The notes beneath the pieces are model-generated. The model made no database searches. It was not told the DNA's origin and saw only the letters and a list, made by a program, of their open reading frames with translations. Of a stretch of DNA of 64,000 nt, positions 25,074-34,394 are shown in pieces (the first letter of the stretch is position 1; each line of letters begins with the position of its first letter). Made by a program: the position numbers and the translations under genes. This DNA comes from Paraburkholderia phenoliruptrix (lineage in GTDB: Bacteria > Pseudomonadota > Gammaproteobacteria > Burkholderiales > Burkholderiaceae), in the NCBI RefSeq assembly GCF_902859825.1, contig NZ_CADIKB010000027.1:1-64000 (forward strand). The letters are read 5' to 3'.

Positions 25074-26180
25074 ATGTCCAATCTGAGCAATGCATTGCAG
25101 TTGCGGTCTGTTCACAGCCAACTGCCAGTCACGGCTTACTTTGACGAAGCGCTTCTAACGCGCGAAATCGAAACCCTTTTCAAGAAAGGTCCCCGTTACG
25201 TCGGGCACGATCTCATGGTGCCGGAGGTGGGGAACTATTTTGCCTTGCCGAGCGAGCGCGAGGGGCGGGTGCTCGTTCGCAACCAGCAATCGCAAGTCGA
25301 GCTGCTCTCCAACGTGTGCCGTCACCGCCAGGCCATCATGCTGAACGGCCGCGGCCATGCGGAGAATATCGTCTGCCCGCTGCATCGCTGGACGTACGAC
25401 CTCAAAGGCGAGCTTCTCGGCGCTCCGCATTTCGCGGACAACCCGTGCCTGAATCTCGGCGCCACCTCGCTGCAGAACTGGCAGGGGCTGCTGTTCGAAG
25501 CACAGGGCCGCAACGTCGCACGCGATCTGGCCAATCTCGGCACCCGGCAACATTTCGACTTCTCGGGCTTCATGTTCGACCATGTCGAAGTGCACGAGTG
25601 CAACTACAACTGGAAGACCTTCATCGAGGTCTATCTGGAGGACTACCACGTCGCGCCGTTCCATCCGGGCCTCGGCAGTTTCGTCAATTGCGACGACCTC
25701 ACGTGGGAATTCGGCGACTGGTACAGCGTGCAAACCGTCGGCGTGCACAAGGACCTGGAGCAGCCGGGCAGCCCCACGTACCGCAAATGGCACGACGAGG
25801 TGCTGCGTTTTCGCGGCGGCAATCCGCCCGAGTTCGGCGCGATCTGGATGGTGTACTACCCGGGCATCATGATCGAGTGGTATCCGCACGTGCTCGTCGT
25901 GTCATGGCTGATTCCGCGCGGTCCGCAGAAAACCACCAACGTCGTGGAGTTCTATTACCCTGAGGAAATTGCGCTTTTCGAGCGCGAGTTCGTCGAAGCC
26001 GAGCGCGCCGCCTATATGGAAACGGCTCGCGAAGACGACGAAATCGCCGAGCGCATGGACGCGGGCCGCCGCGCGCTGATGGAACGTGGCGAGTCGCAGG
26101 TGGGTCCGTACCAGAGCCCGATGGAAGACGGCATGCAGCACTTCCACGAGTTTCTGCGGCGCGAGCTGGGCACCCTCTGA
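25074..26180 (+). CDS. Rieske [2Fe-2S] aromatic ring-hydroxylating oxygenase, alpha subunit type
   Basis: A 368-residue oxygenase. The Rieske cluster ligands are in NVCRHRQAIML and CPLHRWTYD, and the mononuclear iron site lies in LEDYHVAPFHPGLG. The C-terminal part follows the alpha-subunit pattern (PGIMIEWYPHVLVVSWLIP). The start at 25074 (MSNLSNALQL) has GGGAGTGGGA directly before it and is better than the ATG at 25029. No ferredoxin, reductase or beta subunit is encoded nearby, so the electron donor and substrate are unknown. A strong terminator follows. Confidence 0.9.
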   Translation: MSNLSNALQLRSVHSQLPVTAYFDEALLTREIETLFKKGPRYVGHDLMVPEVGNYFALPSEREGRVLVRNQQSQVELLSNVCRHRQAIMLNGRGHAENIVCPLHRWTYDLKGELLGAPHFADNPCLNLGATSLQNWQGLLFEAQGRNVARDLANLGTRQHFDFSGFMFDHVEVHECNYNWKTFIEVYLEDYHVAPFHPGLGSFVNCDDLTWEFGDWYSVQTVGVHKDLEQPGSPTYRKWHDEVLRFRGGNPPEFGAIWMVYYPGIMIEWYPHVLVVSWLIPRGPQKTTNVVEFYYPEEIALFEREFVEAERAAYMETAREDDEIAERMDAGRRALMERGESQVGPYQSPMEDGMQHFHEFLRRELGTL

Positions 26181-26226
26181 GGCGCCGCGCTGTCACGCAA
26201 CTTCATTCGCGTTTGCATCAACATCG

Positions 26227-26253
26227 AAAGACGGGCTTCGGCCCGTCTTTTTT
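26227..26253 (+). terminator. Rho-independent terminator of the Rieske oxygenase gene
   Basis: Stem AAAGACGGGC/GCCCGTCTTT with a TTCG tetraloop and a run of six T, 47 bp after the stop codon. Confidence 0.9.
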
Positions 26254-26341
26254 GTTTAGACTTACAAGGTAGGCCGGCCATCCGGCCGCGTCACGAGGCC
26301 GCCGGCAACCGGGCCGCCATCGCCCGCATCGAGGAGACGTC

Positions 26342-27211
26342 ATGCCCCACACTCACTACACCACGTTGATCTCCGCGACGAACCTCGCGGAACGGCTCGC
26401 CGATGCGCCGGGCAGCGTGTTCGTCATCGACTGCCGTTTCGATCTGGCCGACCCTGAAGCCGGCGAAAAGGCTTATCTCGCCGGACATCTGCCCGGCGCG
26501 CATTATCTGCATCTCGACCGCGACCTGTCGGGGCCGAAGAACGGCACCAACGGGCGTCATCCGTTGCCGGATCGCGCGCGGCTCGTCGAAACACTGGAAT
26601 CGCGCGGGCTGAAGCAAGCTCAGCAAGTCGTCGCCTATGACGCGCAAGGCGGCATGTACGCCGCGCGCGCCTGGTGGCTGCTGCGCTGGCTCGGCCACGA
26701 TGCCGTGGCGCTGCTCGACGGCGGGCTGCAGGCGTGGGAAGCCGCGGGCCAGCCGCTCACGCAGGATGTGCCGCCGCAAAACACCGGCGACTTCAAAGCG
26801 GGCGCCCCGCTTTCCGTTACCGTGGACGCGCAGATGGTCGAGCGCAATCTCGGCTCGAAAGAGCGCGTGGTCGTCGACGCGCGTGCCGCCGACCGCTACC
26901 GCGGCGAGAACGAGACGCTGGATCGCGTCGGCGGCCATATTCCGGGCGCGCTCAATCGCTTCTTCAAGGACAACCTCACTGCCGACGGCCGCTTCAAGCC
27001 GGCCCATACGCTGCGCGACGAGTTCCATGCGCTGCTCGGCGACACGGCACCGGAACATGTCGTTCTGCAATGCGGCTCAGGCGTGACGGCGTGCGTCAAC
27101 GCGCTCGCCATGGAAGTGGCCGGGCTGCACGGCGCGGCGCTCTATGCGGGCTCTTGGAGCGAGTGGAGTTCGGATCCTAAGCGGCCCGTCGCGACTGGAC
27201 CGAATCCGTAA
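26342..27211 (+). CDS. Sulfurtransferase (thiosulfate or 3-mercaptopyruvate)
   Basis: A 289-residue two-domain rhodanese. The first domain is inactive and structural (HLPGAHYLHLDRDLSGPKNG); the second holds the active-site loop LQCGSGVTACVNAL, whose CGSGVTA form is typical of 3-mercaptopyruvate sulfurtransferases of the SseA kind. GGHIPGALNRFF is the second-domain signature. It moves sulfur to acceptors such as cyanide or thiols in the cytoplasm. The first ATG is used; a terminator at 27239-27276 ends the unit. Confidence 0.92.
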   Translation: MPHTHYTTLISATNLAERLADAPGSVFVIDCRFDLADPEAGEKAYLAGHLPGAHYLHLDRDLSGPKNGTNGRHPLPDRARLVETLESRGLKQAQQVVAYDAQGGMYAARAWWLLRWLGHDAVALLDGGLQAWEAAGQPLTQDVPPQNTGDFKAGAPLSVTVDAQMVERNLGSKERVVVDARAADRYRGENETLDRVGGHIPGALNRFFKDNLTADGRFKPAHTLRDEFHALLGDTAPEHVVLQCGSGVTACVNALAMEVAGLHGAALYAGSWSEWSSDPKRPVATGPNP

Positions 27212-27238
27212 AGCGTCGGACAGGTTCGCAAAAGAGAG

Positions 27239-27276
27239 AAGGCCGTTACCGCCGACAGGCGGCAACGGCCTTTTTT
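27239..27276 (+). terminator. Rho-independent terminator of the sulfurtransferase gene
   Basis: AAGGCCGTTACCGCC and GGCGGCAACGGCCTT form a long stem (one mismatch) around GACA, followed by six T. Confidence 0.88.
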
Positions 27277-27335
27277 CTCGCAGCGAGCAAGGCAAGTGAA
27301 GCGAGCGCAGCGCCCGCGAGCGGCTCACACGAGCG

Positions 27336-28208
27336 TCAAGCCACCCCGTGCTGCCTGAACCAGGCGAGCGCCCGGCGCCAGCCGTCCTCGGCATCGGCCT
27401 TTTTGTAGCTCGGCCGGTAGTCCGCAAAGAACGCGTGGCCCGCGTCGTCGTACACGACGAATTGCGAAGCGCGCGCGACCTGCGGCCCTTGGGCAATGGC
27501 CTGCTTCATCTGTTCGAGCGATGCCTGCGGAATACTCTGGTCCTGCAAGCCGTAAAGACCGAGCACCGGCGCATGAAGGTCGGCCACGCGGTCGAGCGGA
27601 CTGGCCGGGTTGGTGGCCGTGCGCTCGCCAACCACGCGCCCATACCATGCAACCGCCGCCTTCAACTGCGGATTGTGCTCCGCGTACAGCCATGCAATGC
27701 GGCCGCCCCAGCAAAATCCGGTCACGCCGAGCCGATCAAGGTCGCCGCCGTGCTCGCCGGCCCACGCCGCCGTGGCGTCGAGATCGGCCAGCGCCTGATC
27801 GTCCGGCACCTTGTTCAGAATCTGCTGGCTGATTTGCTGGATGGTGGGAAGCGCCATCGGATCCCCCTCGCGCACAAACAGGTTCGGCGCGATGGCGAGA
27901 TAGCCGAGCTTGGCAAAGCGCCGGCAGACGTCGGCGATATGCTCGTGCACGCCGAACGCCTCATGAATCACGAGAATCACCGGCAAACGCGTCTTGCCCT
28001 TGGGCTGTGCGCGGTAGGCCGGCACCAGCGTGCCGCCCGAGTGCACGGCGATCTCGCCGGCTTCGAGGCCTTCGCTGTCGGTATGAATGGTTTGCGCCGA
28101 CACCGGCATCACGGCGGCCGCAAAACCGGTGCCGAGCGCGGCCTTGATGAAGGTTCGTCGATCGAAGGGAACGTGCGGGACCAGGCTGTCGACATCGGGG
28201 TTCAGCAT
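27336..28208 (-). CDS. Dienelactone hydrolase family protein with Tat-type signal
   Basis: A 290-residue alpha/beta hydrolase. The N-terminus has a twin-arginine motif (DRRTFIKAALGTGF) and a hydrophobic stretch ending PVSA, so export by the Tat route is likely. The catalytic triad is Cys in GVTGFCWGGRIAW, Asp in LYGLQDQSIP and His in DDAGHAFFADY. Dienelactone hydrolases open the lactone ring in chlorocatechol breakdown, but exported members of this family may act on other esters. The start at 28208 follows GAGGAG; two in-frame ATGs lie just upstream. Confidence 0.88.
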   Translation of the reverse strand: MLNPDVDSLVPHVPFDRRTFIKAALGTGFAAAVMPVSAQTIHTDSEGLEAGEIAVHSGGTLVPAYRAQPKGKTRLPVILVIHEAFGVHEHIADVCRRFAKLGYLAIAPNLFVREGDPMALPTIQQISQQILNKVPDDQALADLDATAAWAGEHGGDLDRLGVTGFCWGGRIAWLYAEHNPQLKAAVAWYGRVVGERTATNPASPLDRVADLHAPVLGLYGLQDQSIPQASLEQMKQAIAQGPQVARASQFVVYDDAGHAFFADYRPSYKKADAEDGWRRALAWFRQHGVA

Positions 28209-28295
28209 GCACGCGCTCCTCATTAGATGTGGAGGCAACAGGATACGCCTCGGGCGTCTCCTGTTGCAGATGCGGCCGGCAAGGCCGCAGCGCCG

Positions 28296-29642
28296 TCAGT
28301 GCAGCTTCACGCGCGGCAAGGTGGTGCGCCGCAGCCAGTGCGCGAACGTGTCGAGCACCATGCGCGCATAGCCGTGCAGCGCGGCGATATGCAGGCGGTA
28401 CAGCGACATGTACATGAAGCGCGCAAAGAGCCCTTCAATCAGCATATTGCCGCCGATCACCCCGCCCATGAGATTGCCGACCGCGCTGAAATGGCCGAGC
28501 GACACGAGCGAGCCGAAGTCGCGATACGTGAATTCCGGCAGCGGCCGGTTGTCGAGCCGGGCCGCCAGCGCCTTCAGCAGAAAGCTCGCCTGCTGGTGCG
28601 CGGCCTGGGCGCGCGGCGGCACGTTCTTCTCGTTGCCAGGCCACGGGCATGCCGCGCAGTCGCCGAGCGCGAACACGTTGTCGTCGATTTCGGTTTGCAG
28701 CGTGCGGCGCACGTTGAGCTGGCCGAGACGGTTGACCGGCAGGCCGTCGAGCTGGCTCAGGATAGCCGGCGCCCTGATGCCCGCCGCCCATACCGTCAGA
28801 TCGGCGCGCACGGTCTTGCCGCTCGCGGTGCGGATAATGCCGGGCGCGACTTCGGCGACCGTCTCGCTCGTCATCAGCTTCACGCCGAGCTTGGTGAGCA
28901 GCTCGGCCGTCGCCGTGGAAACGCGTTCCTGCAAAGCCGGCAAAATGCGCGGCCCCGCCTCGATCAGCACGATGCCCACGTCGTGCCGCGGATCGAGCTT
29001 GTGCAAACCATAGGCGGACAACACCTGCGCGGTGTTGCGCAATTCCGCGGAAAGCTCGACGCCCGTCGCGCCGCCGCCGACAATCGCCACCTGAATGCGC
29101 GGCTCCGACGAAGGCGACGTGCCCGGCCCCGATTCGACCGGCTCATGCGCCTGGTGCTCGGCCCGCATGCAAGCCGCGATCAGGCGCTTGCGAAAGCGCT
29201 CGGCCTGGCTGACGGTGTCGAGTGCCAAAGAGAATTCGGGCGCGCCCTTCACGCCGAAGAATGCCGTGGTGCTGCCGATCGCGATCACCAGCGTGTCGTA
29301 CTCCAGCTGCCGCTCGGGCAGCAGTTCGGCGCCGTCGTCGTCGAGAACCGGGCCGAGCGTGAGGCGCCGGCTTGCACGGTCCAGACCCGTCAGCTCGCCC
29401 TGCTGAAACTCGAAGCCGTGCCAGCGCGCTTGCGCCGCGTATTCGAGTTCCTGCGTGAACGGGTCCATGCTGCCGGCCGCCACTTCATGCAGCAGGGGCT
29501 TCCAGATATGAGTCGGATTGCGGTCGACGAGCGTAACTTGCGCCCGCGTCGCGCCCCGGCTCTTGTGACCGTAGCGATCGCCCAGCCGGGTTGCCAGCTC
29601 CAGTCCCCCCGCGCCTCCGCCGACGACGATAAAACGATGCAT
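28296..29642 (-). CDS. ndh: Type II NADH dehydrogenase (NDH-2)
   Basis: A 448-residue flavoprotein. The FAD-binding motif is FIVVGGGAGGLELA near the N-terminus and the NADH-binding one is VAIVGGGATGVELSAEL at about residue 180. FALGDCAACP contacts the flavin. The C-terminal amphipathic segment (FARFMYMSLYRLHIAALHGY) should hold the protein to the inner face of the membrane. It passes electrons from NADH to quinone without pumping protons. The ATG at 29642 follows CGGAGAG; the longer frame upstream lacks family features. Confidence 0.93.
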   Translation of the reverse strand: MHRFIVVGGGAGGLELATRLGDRYGHKSRGATRAQVTLVDRNPTHIWKPLLHEVAAGSMDPFTQELEYAAQARWHGFEFQQGELTGLDRASRRLTLGPVLDDDGAELLPERQLEYDTLVIAIGSTTAFFGVKGAPEFSLALDTVSQAERFRKRLIAACMRAEHQAHEPVESGPGTSPSSEPRIQVAIVGGGATGVELSAELRNTAQVLSAYGLHKLDPRHDVGIVLIEAGPRILPALQERVSTATAELLTKLGVKLMTSETVAEVAPGIIRTASGKTVRADLTVWAAGIRAPAILSQLDGLPVNRLGQLNVRRTLQTEIDDNVFALGDCAACPWPGNEKNVPPRAQAAHQQASFLLKALAARLDNRPLPEFTYRDFGSLVSLGHFSAVGNLMGGVIGGNMLIEGLFARFMYMSLYRLHIAALHGYARMVLDTFAHWLRRTTLPRVKLH

Positions 29643-29795
29643 TGAACTCTCCGTATTTGCCGATGGGTTGTGCGTCGTAAGCACGCGCGAGCGCGTGTGT
29701 TTTACCGATTGTCCGCGAGCAGCACGCTTTGTCACAAGCTGTGAAAACGCATGTGTGACATGCACACGACGTTATCGCGCGCCGTCACACGGCCG

Positions 29796-32537
29796 TCAAT
29801 GCGCTTCTTCCCAGTTGAGCCCCGCGCCGACTTCCGCGACGAGCGGCACTTTCAGCGCGGCCACGCCGCACATGAGCTCGGGCAGACGCTTGCGGACCTC
29901 GGGCAGTTCTTCGTCGGGGACTTCGAGAATCAGTTCGTCGTGCACCTGCATGATCATGCGCGTGCCGATGTTCGATTCTTCGATCCACTTCTGCACCGCG
30001 ATCATGGAGAGTTTGATCAGGTCGGCGGCCGTGCCCTGCATCGGCGCGTTAATGGCCGCGCGCTCCGCGGCCTGGCGGCGCGGACCATTGCCGCCGTTGA
30101 TTTCCGGCAGCCACAGGCGGCGGCCGAACACGGTTTCCACATAACCCTTGGCTTTCGCGCTCAGACGCGTCTCGTCCATATAACGAGCGACGCCGGGGTA
30201 ACGCGCGAAATAGCGGTCGATGTACAGCTTCGCGGCATCGCGCGTAATGCCCAGGTTCGACGCAAGGCCGAACGAGCTCATGCCGTAAATCAGGCCGAAG
30301 TTGATGACCTTGGCCACACGCCGCTGATCGTTCGACACTTCCAGCGGCGTCACGCTGAAAATTTCCGCGGCGGTCGCGCGGTGAATGTCTTCGCCCTGCG
30401 AGAAGGCGCGCAGCAACGATTCGTCGCCCGAAATATGCGCCATGATGCGCAGCTCGATTTGCGAGTAATCCGCGGAGACGAGCTTGTGGCCCGGCGGCGC
30501 GATAAAGGCCTCGCGAATGCGGCGGCCTTCGCCGGTGCGCACCGGAATGTTCTGCAGGTTAGGATCATTCGACGCGAGACGCCCCGTCACCGCGACGGCC
30601 TGCGCATAGTTCGTATGCACGCGACCCGTGCTTGCATTGACCATGCGCGGCAGTTTGTCGGTGTAGGTGGACTTCAGCTTCGACAAGCCGCGATGTTCCA
30701 GCAGGATTTTGGGCAGCGGATAATCTTCGGCGAGTTTTTGCAGCACTTCTTCGTCGGTGGAAGGTGCACCGCTCGGCGTCTTCTTGACGACCGGCAACTC
30801 CAGCCGCTCGAAAAAAATCTGGCCGATCTGCTTGGGCGAACCGAGGTTGAACTCGCCGCCCGCCAGCACATACGCCTCGCTTTCCAGCTCGATCAGGCGC
30901 GCGGCGATTTCGCTACTCTGCAGACGCAGTTTTTCCGCGTCTATCAGCACGCCCGTGCGCTCCATCTTGCGCAACACGCGCGACGTGGGCACTTCAATGT
31001 CGCGGTACACATGCTCGAGCGTATTCTCCGCGGCGAGCTGCGGGTACAGCGTTTGATGCAGACGCAACGTGATGTCGGCGTCTTCCGCCGCGTATTCGGC
31101 GGCTTTGTCGAGCGCGACTTCGTCGAAGCCGATTTGCTGCGCGCCCTTGCCCGCAACGTCTTCGTACTTGATCGTCTTCACGCCGAGATGGCGCAACGCG
31201 AGGTTGTCCATGTCGTGCGGGCGGTGCGATTCCAGCACGTACGATTGCAGCAGCGTGTCGTGCTCGATGCCGCGCATTTCAATGCCGTAGTTGGCGAGCA
31301 CCTGTTCGTCGTACTTCACGTGCTGACCGACCTTCTTGTGCTTCGCGCTTTCGAGCCACGGCTTGAGCTTCGCGAGCACTTCGTCGCGCGGCAGTTGCAC
31401 CGGCGCGTCCGGGCCGCGATGCGCAACCGGCACATACGCGGCATGCCCCGCTTCGACCGCGAACGACAAGCCCACGATCTGCGCGGTCATCGGATCGAGC
31501 GACGTAGTCTCGGTGTCGAACGAAGTCAGCTCTGCCGCTTCGACTCTTTGCAGCCACGCGTCGAATTGGTCCCAAGTCTGCACGGTTTCATAGTGACGTT
31601 CGTGGTCGACGGTGAGCGCGGGCGGCACATCGGTTTCCGGCCCTTCCACCGCGTCGGCAATTTCGACCTCGCGCAGCCAGGTCTTGAAGCCGTGGCGCGT
31701 GAACACGTCGCGCAGTTCCTCCCGCGACTCGGGGCGGCTTTGCAAGTTTTCCTCGATGGACGCGATGTGATCGGTCAGATCGCAATGGCGCTCGACGGTG
31801 ACGAGTTTGCGCGCCATCGGCAGGAAATCCAGCGCGCGTCGCAGATTGTCTCCTACCGCACCTTTGATCTCGCCGGCATGTGCGACGATGCCATCCAGCG
31901 ACTCGTATTGCGTAAGCCATTTCAGCGCGGTTTTCGGCCCGCATTTCTCGACGCCCGGCACGTTGTCGACGGTATCGCCGATTAGCGACAGGTAGTCGAC
32001 AATGCGCTCCGGCGGCACGCCAAACTTCGCAAGCACGCCGGCGCGGTCGAGTTTTTCGTTGGTCATCGTATTGATGAGGGTGACATGATCCGACACGAGC
32101 TGCGCCAGATCCTTGTCCCCAGTCGACACGATCACGTTCATCCCGCGCTTTTCCGCCTCGGTGCTGAGCGTGCCGATCACGTCGTCGGCTTCCACGCCGT
32201 CGATCATCAGGAGCGGCCAGCCGAGCGCGCGCACGGCCACATGGATCGGCTCGATCTGCCGCGAGAGATCGTCGGGCATGGAAGGACGATTCGCCTTGTA
32301 GTCGGGATACCAGTCGTCGCGAAACGTTTTGCCCTTGGCGTCGAACACGCACGCGCTATACTCTGCTGTGACTTCCTTGCGCATGCGCCGCAGCATGTTG
32401 ATCATCCCGTAGAGCGCACCCGTGGGGCCACCGTCGGGCCCGCGCAGATCAGGCATCGCATGGTAGGCCCGGTACAGATAACTCGAACCGTCGACCAATA
32501 GCAGGGTCTTACCTTCAAGGCTTCGTTCTTCAGGCAT
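29796..32537 (-). CDS. polA: DNA polymerase I
   Basis: A 913-residue polymerase with all three domains. 5'-3' exonuclease: residues about 1-290 (LLLVDGSSYLYRAYHAM, VEADDVIGTLSTEAEKRG). 3'-5' exonuclease: about 310-500, with the intact Asp-x-Glu motif SFDTETTSLDP, so proofreading is expected. Polymerase: about 530-913, with motif A SADYSQIELR, motif B RRVAKVINFGLIYGMSSFG and motif C MQVHDELILEV. It removes RNA primers and fills gaps in repair. Its start codon is one base from the start of the LOG gene on the other strand, so the promoter must lie inside that gene. Confidence 0.97.
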   Translation of the reverse strand: MPEERSLEGKTLLLVDGSSYLYRAYHAMPDLRGPDGGPTGALYGMINMLRRMRKEVTAEYSACVFDAKGKTFRDDWYPDYKANRPSMPDDLSRQIEPIHVAVRALGWPLLMIDGVEADDVIGTLSTEAEKRGMNVIVSTGDKDLAQLVSDHVTLINTMTNEKLDRAGVLAKFGVPPERIVDYLSLIGDTVDNVPGVEKCGPKTALKWLTQYESLDGIVAHAGEIKGAVGDNLRRALDFLPMARKLVTVERHCDLTDHIASIEENLQSRPESREELRDVFTRHGFKTWLREVEIADAVEGPETDVPPALTVDHERHYETVQTWDQFDAWLQRVEAAELTSFDTETTSLDPMTAQIVGLSFAVEAGHAAYVPVAHRGPDAPVQLPRDEVLAKLKPWLESAKHKKVGQHVKYDEQVLANYGIEMRGIEHDTLLQSYVLESHRPHDMDNLALRHLGVKTIKYEDVAGKGAQQIGFDEVALDKAAEYAAEDADITLRLHQTLYPQLAAENTLEHVYRDIEVPTSRVLRKMERTGVLIDAEKLRLQSSEIAARLIELESEAYVLAGGEFNLGSPKQIGQIFFERLELPVVKKTPSGAPSTDEEVLQKLAEDYPLPKILLEHRGLSKLKSTYTDKLPRMVNASTGRVHTNYAQAVAVTGRLASNDPNLQNIPVRTGEGRRIREAFIAPPGHKLVSADYSQIELRIMAHISGDESLLRAFSQGEDIHRATAAEIFSVTPLEVSNDQRRVAKVINFGLIYGMSSFGLASNLGITRDAAKLYIDRYFARYPGVARYMDETRLSAKAKGYVETVFGRRLWLPEINGGNGPRRQAAERAAINAPMQGTAADLIKLSMIAVQKWIEESNIGTRMIMQVHDELILEVPDEELPEVRKRLPELMCGVAALKVPLVAEVGAGLNWEEAH

Positions 32538-32538
32538 T

Positions 32539-33282
32539 ATGACTAAGAGAAAAGTGATTCCGAGTCTGCGTTCACTCGCAGATCAAGAGCGCGCAACGGC
32601 AAAAAAAGCCCGCGCATCGTGGCAGATGTTCACGATTATGGCAGAGTTTATCGAGGCGACCGAGTACCTCTCGGAGATTCGCCCGGCTGTCAGCATCTAC
32701 GGTTCAGCACGCCTGAAACCGAACTCGCCGTACTACAAACTGGCCACGCAGATTGCGCGCAAACTTTCGGATGCGGGCTTCGCCGTGATCTCCGGCGGCG
32801 GCCCCGGCATCATGGAAGCCGCGAATAAAGGCGCGCATGCGGGCAAGGCGCCCTCGGTCGGGCTGAATATCGAATTGCCGCATGAGCAGTCCGGCAATCA
32901 GTGGCAGGACATCTCGCTGCGTTTCCGCCACTTCTTCACGCGCAAGGTCACGTTCGTCAAGAACTCCGACGCGGTCATCGTCATGCCCGGCGGTTTCGGT
33001 ACGCTCGACGAACTGGCCGAAGTGCTCACGCTCATTCAAACCAAGAAGTCGCGCCACGTGCCCATCATTCTGGTGGGCGCCGAGTTCTGGGAAGGTCTGC
33101 TCGCGTGGTTCAAGAATTCGCTCACGCCAATGGGCCTCATCAATCCGACCGACATCGACCTCATGCAGGTGATCGACGATCCGGATCAAGTGCTCGAAGC
33201 GGTGCTGAAGTTCTACGAGGATCGCGAAGGCGCCGAGCCGCAGCCGACCAAGTCCGAAGAAGACCGGATGTTCTATCTGTAA
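32539..33282 (+). CDS. LOG-family protein (TIGR00730-type nucleotide 5'-monophosphate phosphoribohydrolase)
   Basis: A 247-residue Rossmann-fold protein. The signature motifs are SGGGPGIMEAAN and VMPGGFGTLDELAEVL, which form the LOG active site that removes ribose-phosphate from nucleotides or cytokinin ribotides. Length is slightly above the short LOG type because of an N-terminal helical extension (KVIPSLRSLADQERATAKKA). Its ATG is one base away from the divergent polA start. A terminator follows at 33335-33362. Confidence 0.9.
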   Translation: MTKRKVIPSLRSLADQERATAKKARASWQMFTIMAEFIEATEYLSEIRPAVSIYGSARLKPNSPYYKLATQIARKLSDAGFAVISGGGPGIMEAANKGAHAGKAPSVGLNIELPHEQSGNQWQDISLRFRHFFTRKVTFVKNSDAVIVMPGGFGTLDELAEVLTLIQTKKSRHVPIILVGAEFWEGLLAWFKNSLTPMGLINPTDIDLMQVIDDPDQVLEAVLKFYEDREGAEPQPTKSEEDRMFYL

Positions 33283-33334
33283 TGTGTGGGTCTAGCGTGA
33301 CTTGTCCGCGCTCACGCGCGTAACTGGACGCCGA

Positions 33335-33362
33335 ACGGGCAGCCTGTGTGCTGCCCGTTTTT
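33335..33362 (+). terminator. Rho-independent terminator of the LOG-family gene
   Basis: Stem ACGGGCAGC/GCTGCCCGT, loop CTGTGT and a T5 run, 52 bp after the stop. It ends 3 bp before the convergent LysR gene's stop codon. Confidence 0.9.
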
Positions 33363-33365
33363 GTT

Positions 33366-34298
33366 TCAGGTCTGCGGCGAAGCGTGAGCATGCGCCTCGG
33401 CTTGCGTTTCAGTGCCCTCGCCCTGATCGCCTTGCGCTTGCAACCATTCGCAGAATTGCGCGACGAGCGGCGCATTCGCGACCTCGCGCCGCGCGACCCA
33501 CCAATAGCCGCGCGCGTCCAGGCGTGGTCCGGCAAGCGGCATGACGAGGCGGCCCGACGCGAGCTCATCCGCCAATAGAGGCAAGGGGCCGAGCGCGACG
33601 CCAAGTCCATCCACCGCGGCCTGCAACGCCAGATAAAAGTGATCGAACGACTGCTTCTTGCGGCATTTCGCCGTGACGCCCGCCGCCGCTAACCAGTTGC
33701 CCCACGCATCGGGCCGTGTGTCCGAATGCAGCAAGACGTGCCGCGCGAGATCGTCGGCGGTGCGGATCGGCGAGCGCTGCAGCAGCGCAGGACTGCACAC
33801 GGGCACCTCGGTTTCGCCGAGAAAATGGCCGCTCACGCAGTTCGGCCAGTGCGCGGGACCGCGCCGCACGGCGACGTCGAAACTGTCCAGTCTTTCCACG
33901 GGCGCATTCGACGTTGCAAACCTCAGCTCGACGTTCGGCACCTTGCGCTGAAACTGATGCAGGCGCGGCAGCAGCCACTTCATTGCGAAGGTGGGCAGCG
34001 CATTCACGCGCAGCACATGCACGACGCCGGTGTCGCGCAGTTGGTCCGTGGCGTGCGCGATGCTGTCGAACGCGGCCTGAACCGTGGAGAGATAGCGGCG
34101 GCCGTCGCCCGTCAACCGGACACGCTTGCCGTGACGCTGGAACACCTGCACGCCGAGCCACGCCTCAAACGCTGCAACCTGCCGGCTGATTGCACCGTGA
34201 GTCACATGCAGCTCGTTGGCGGCGGCGCTGAAGCTTTCATGACGCGCCGCGGCTTCAAAGGCACGCAGCGCGGGAAACGGAGGAAGATTGCGAGCCAT
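33366..34298 (-). CDS. LysR-family regulator, GcvA-like
   Basis: A 310-residue LysR-type protein. Helix-turn-helix: FSAAANELHVTHGAISRQVA, preceded by the GcvA/AmpR-type opening LPPFPALRAFEAAARHESF. The effector domain ends in a Glu/Thr/Ala-rich tail. It is divergent from the chromate-transporter pair 96 bp away; a perfect dyad with T-N11-A spacing sits two bases before its start, which suggests it controls itself and the transporter genes. The effector is unknown. Confidence 0.9.
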   Translation of the reverse strand: MARNLPPFPALRAFEAAARHESFSAAANELHVTHGAISRQVAAFEAWLGVQVFQRHGKRVRLTGDGRRYLSTVQAAFDSIAHATDQLRDTGVVHVLRVNALPTFAMKWLLPRLHQFQRKVPNVELRFATSNAPVERLDSFDVAVRRGPAHWPNCVSGHFLGETEVPVCSPALLQRSPIRTADDLARHVLLHSDTRPDAWGNWLAAAGVTAKCRKKQSFDHFYLALQAAVDGLGVALGPLPLLADELASGRLVMPLAGPRLDARGYWWVARREVANAPLVAQFCEWLQAQGDQGEGTETQAEAHAHASPQT

Positions 34299-34300
34299 GC

Positions 34301-34319
34301 TTGTGATTGTAGATCACAA
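34301..34319. promoter_or_regulatory. LysR-type dyad between the regulator and chrA
   Basis: TTGTGAT and ATCACAA form a perfect 7-bp inverted repeat with a 5-bp spacer, and the centre shows T-N11-A spacing. It lies two bases before the LysR gene start and about 75 bp before the first chrA gene. Confidence 0.6.
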
Positions 34320-34394
34320 AGCCGCGCCCAAAAATCGTTTTGTCGCGCGGCGGTTCGGCGCTAATCTTCCGAGCTTGAACGGAAGCGAAGCAAT

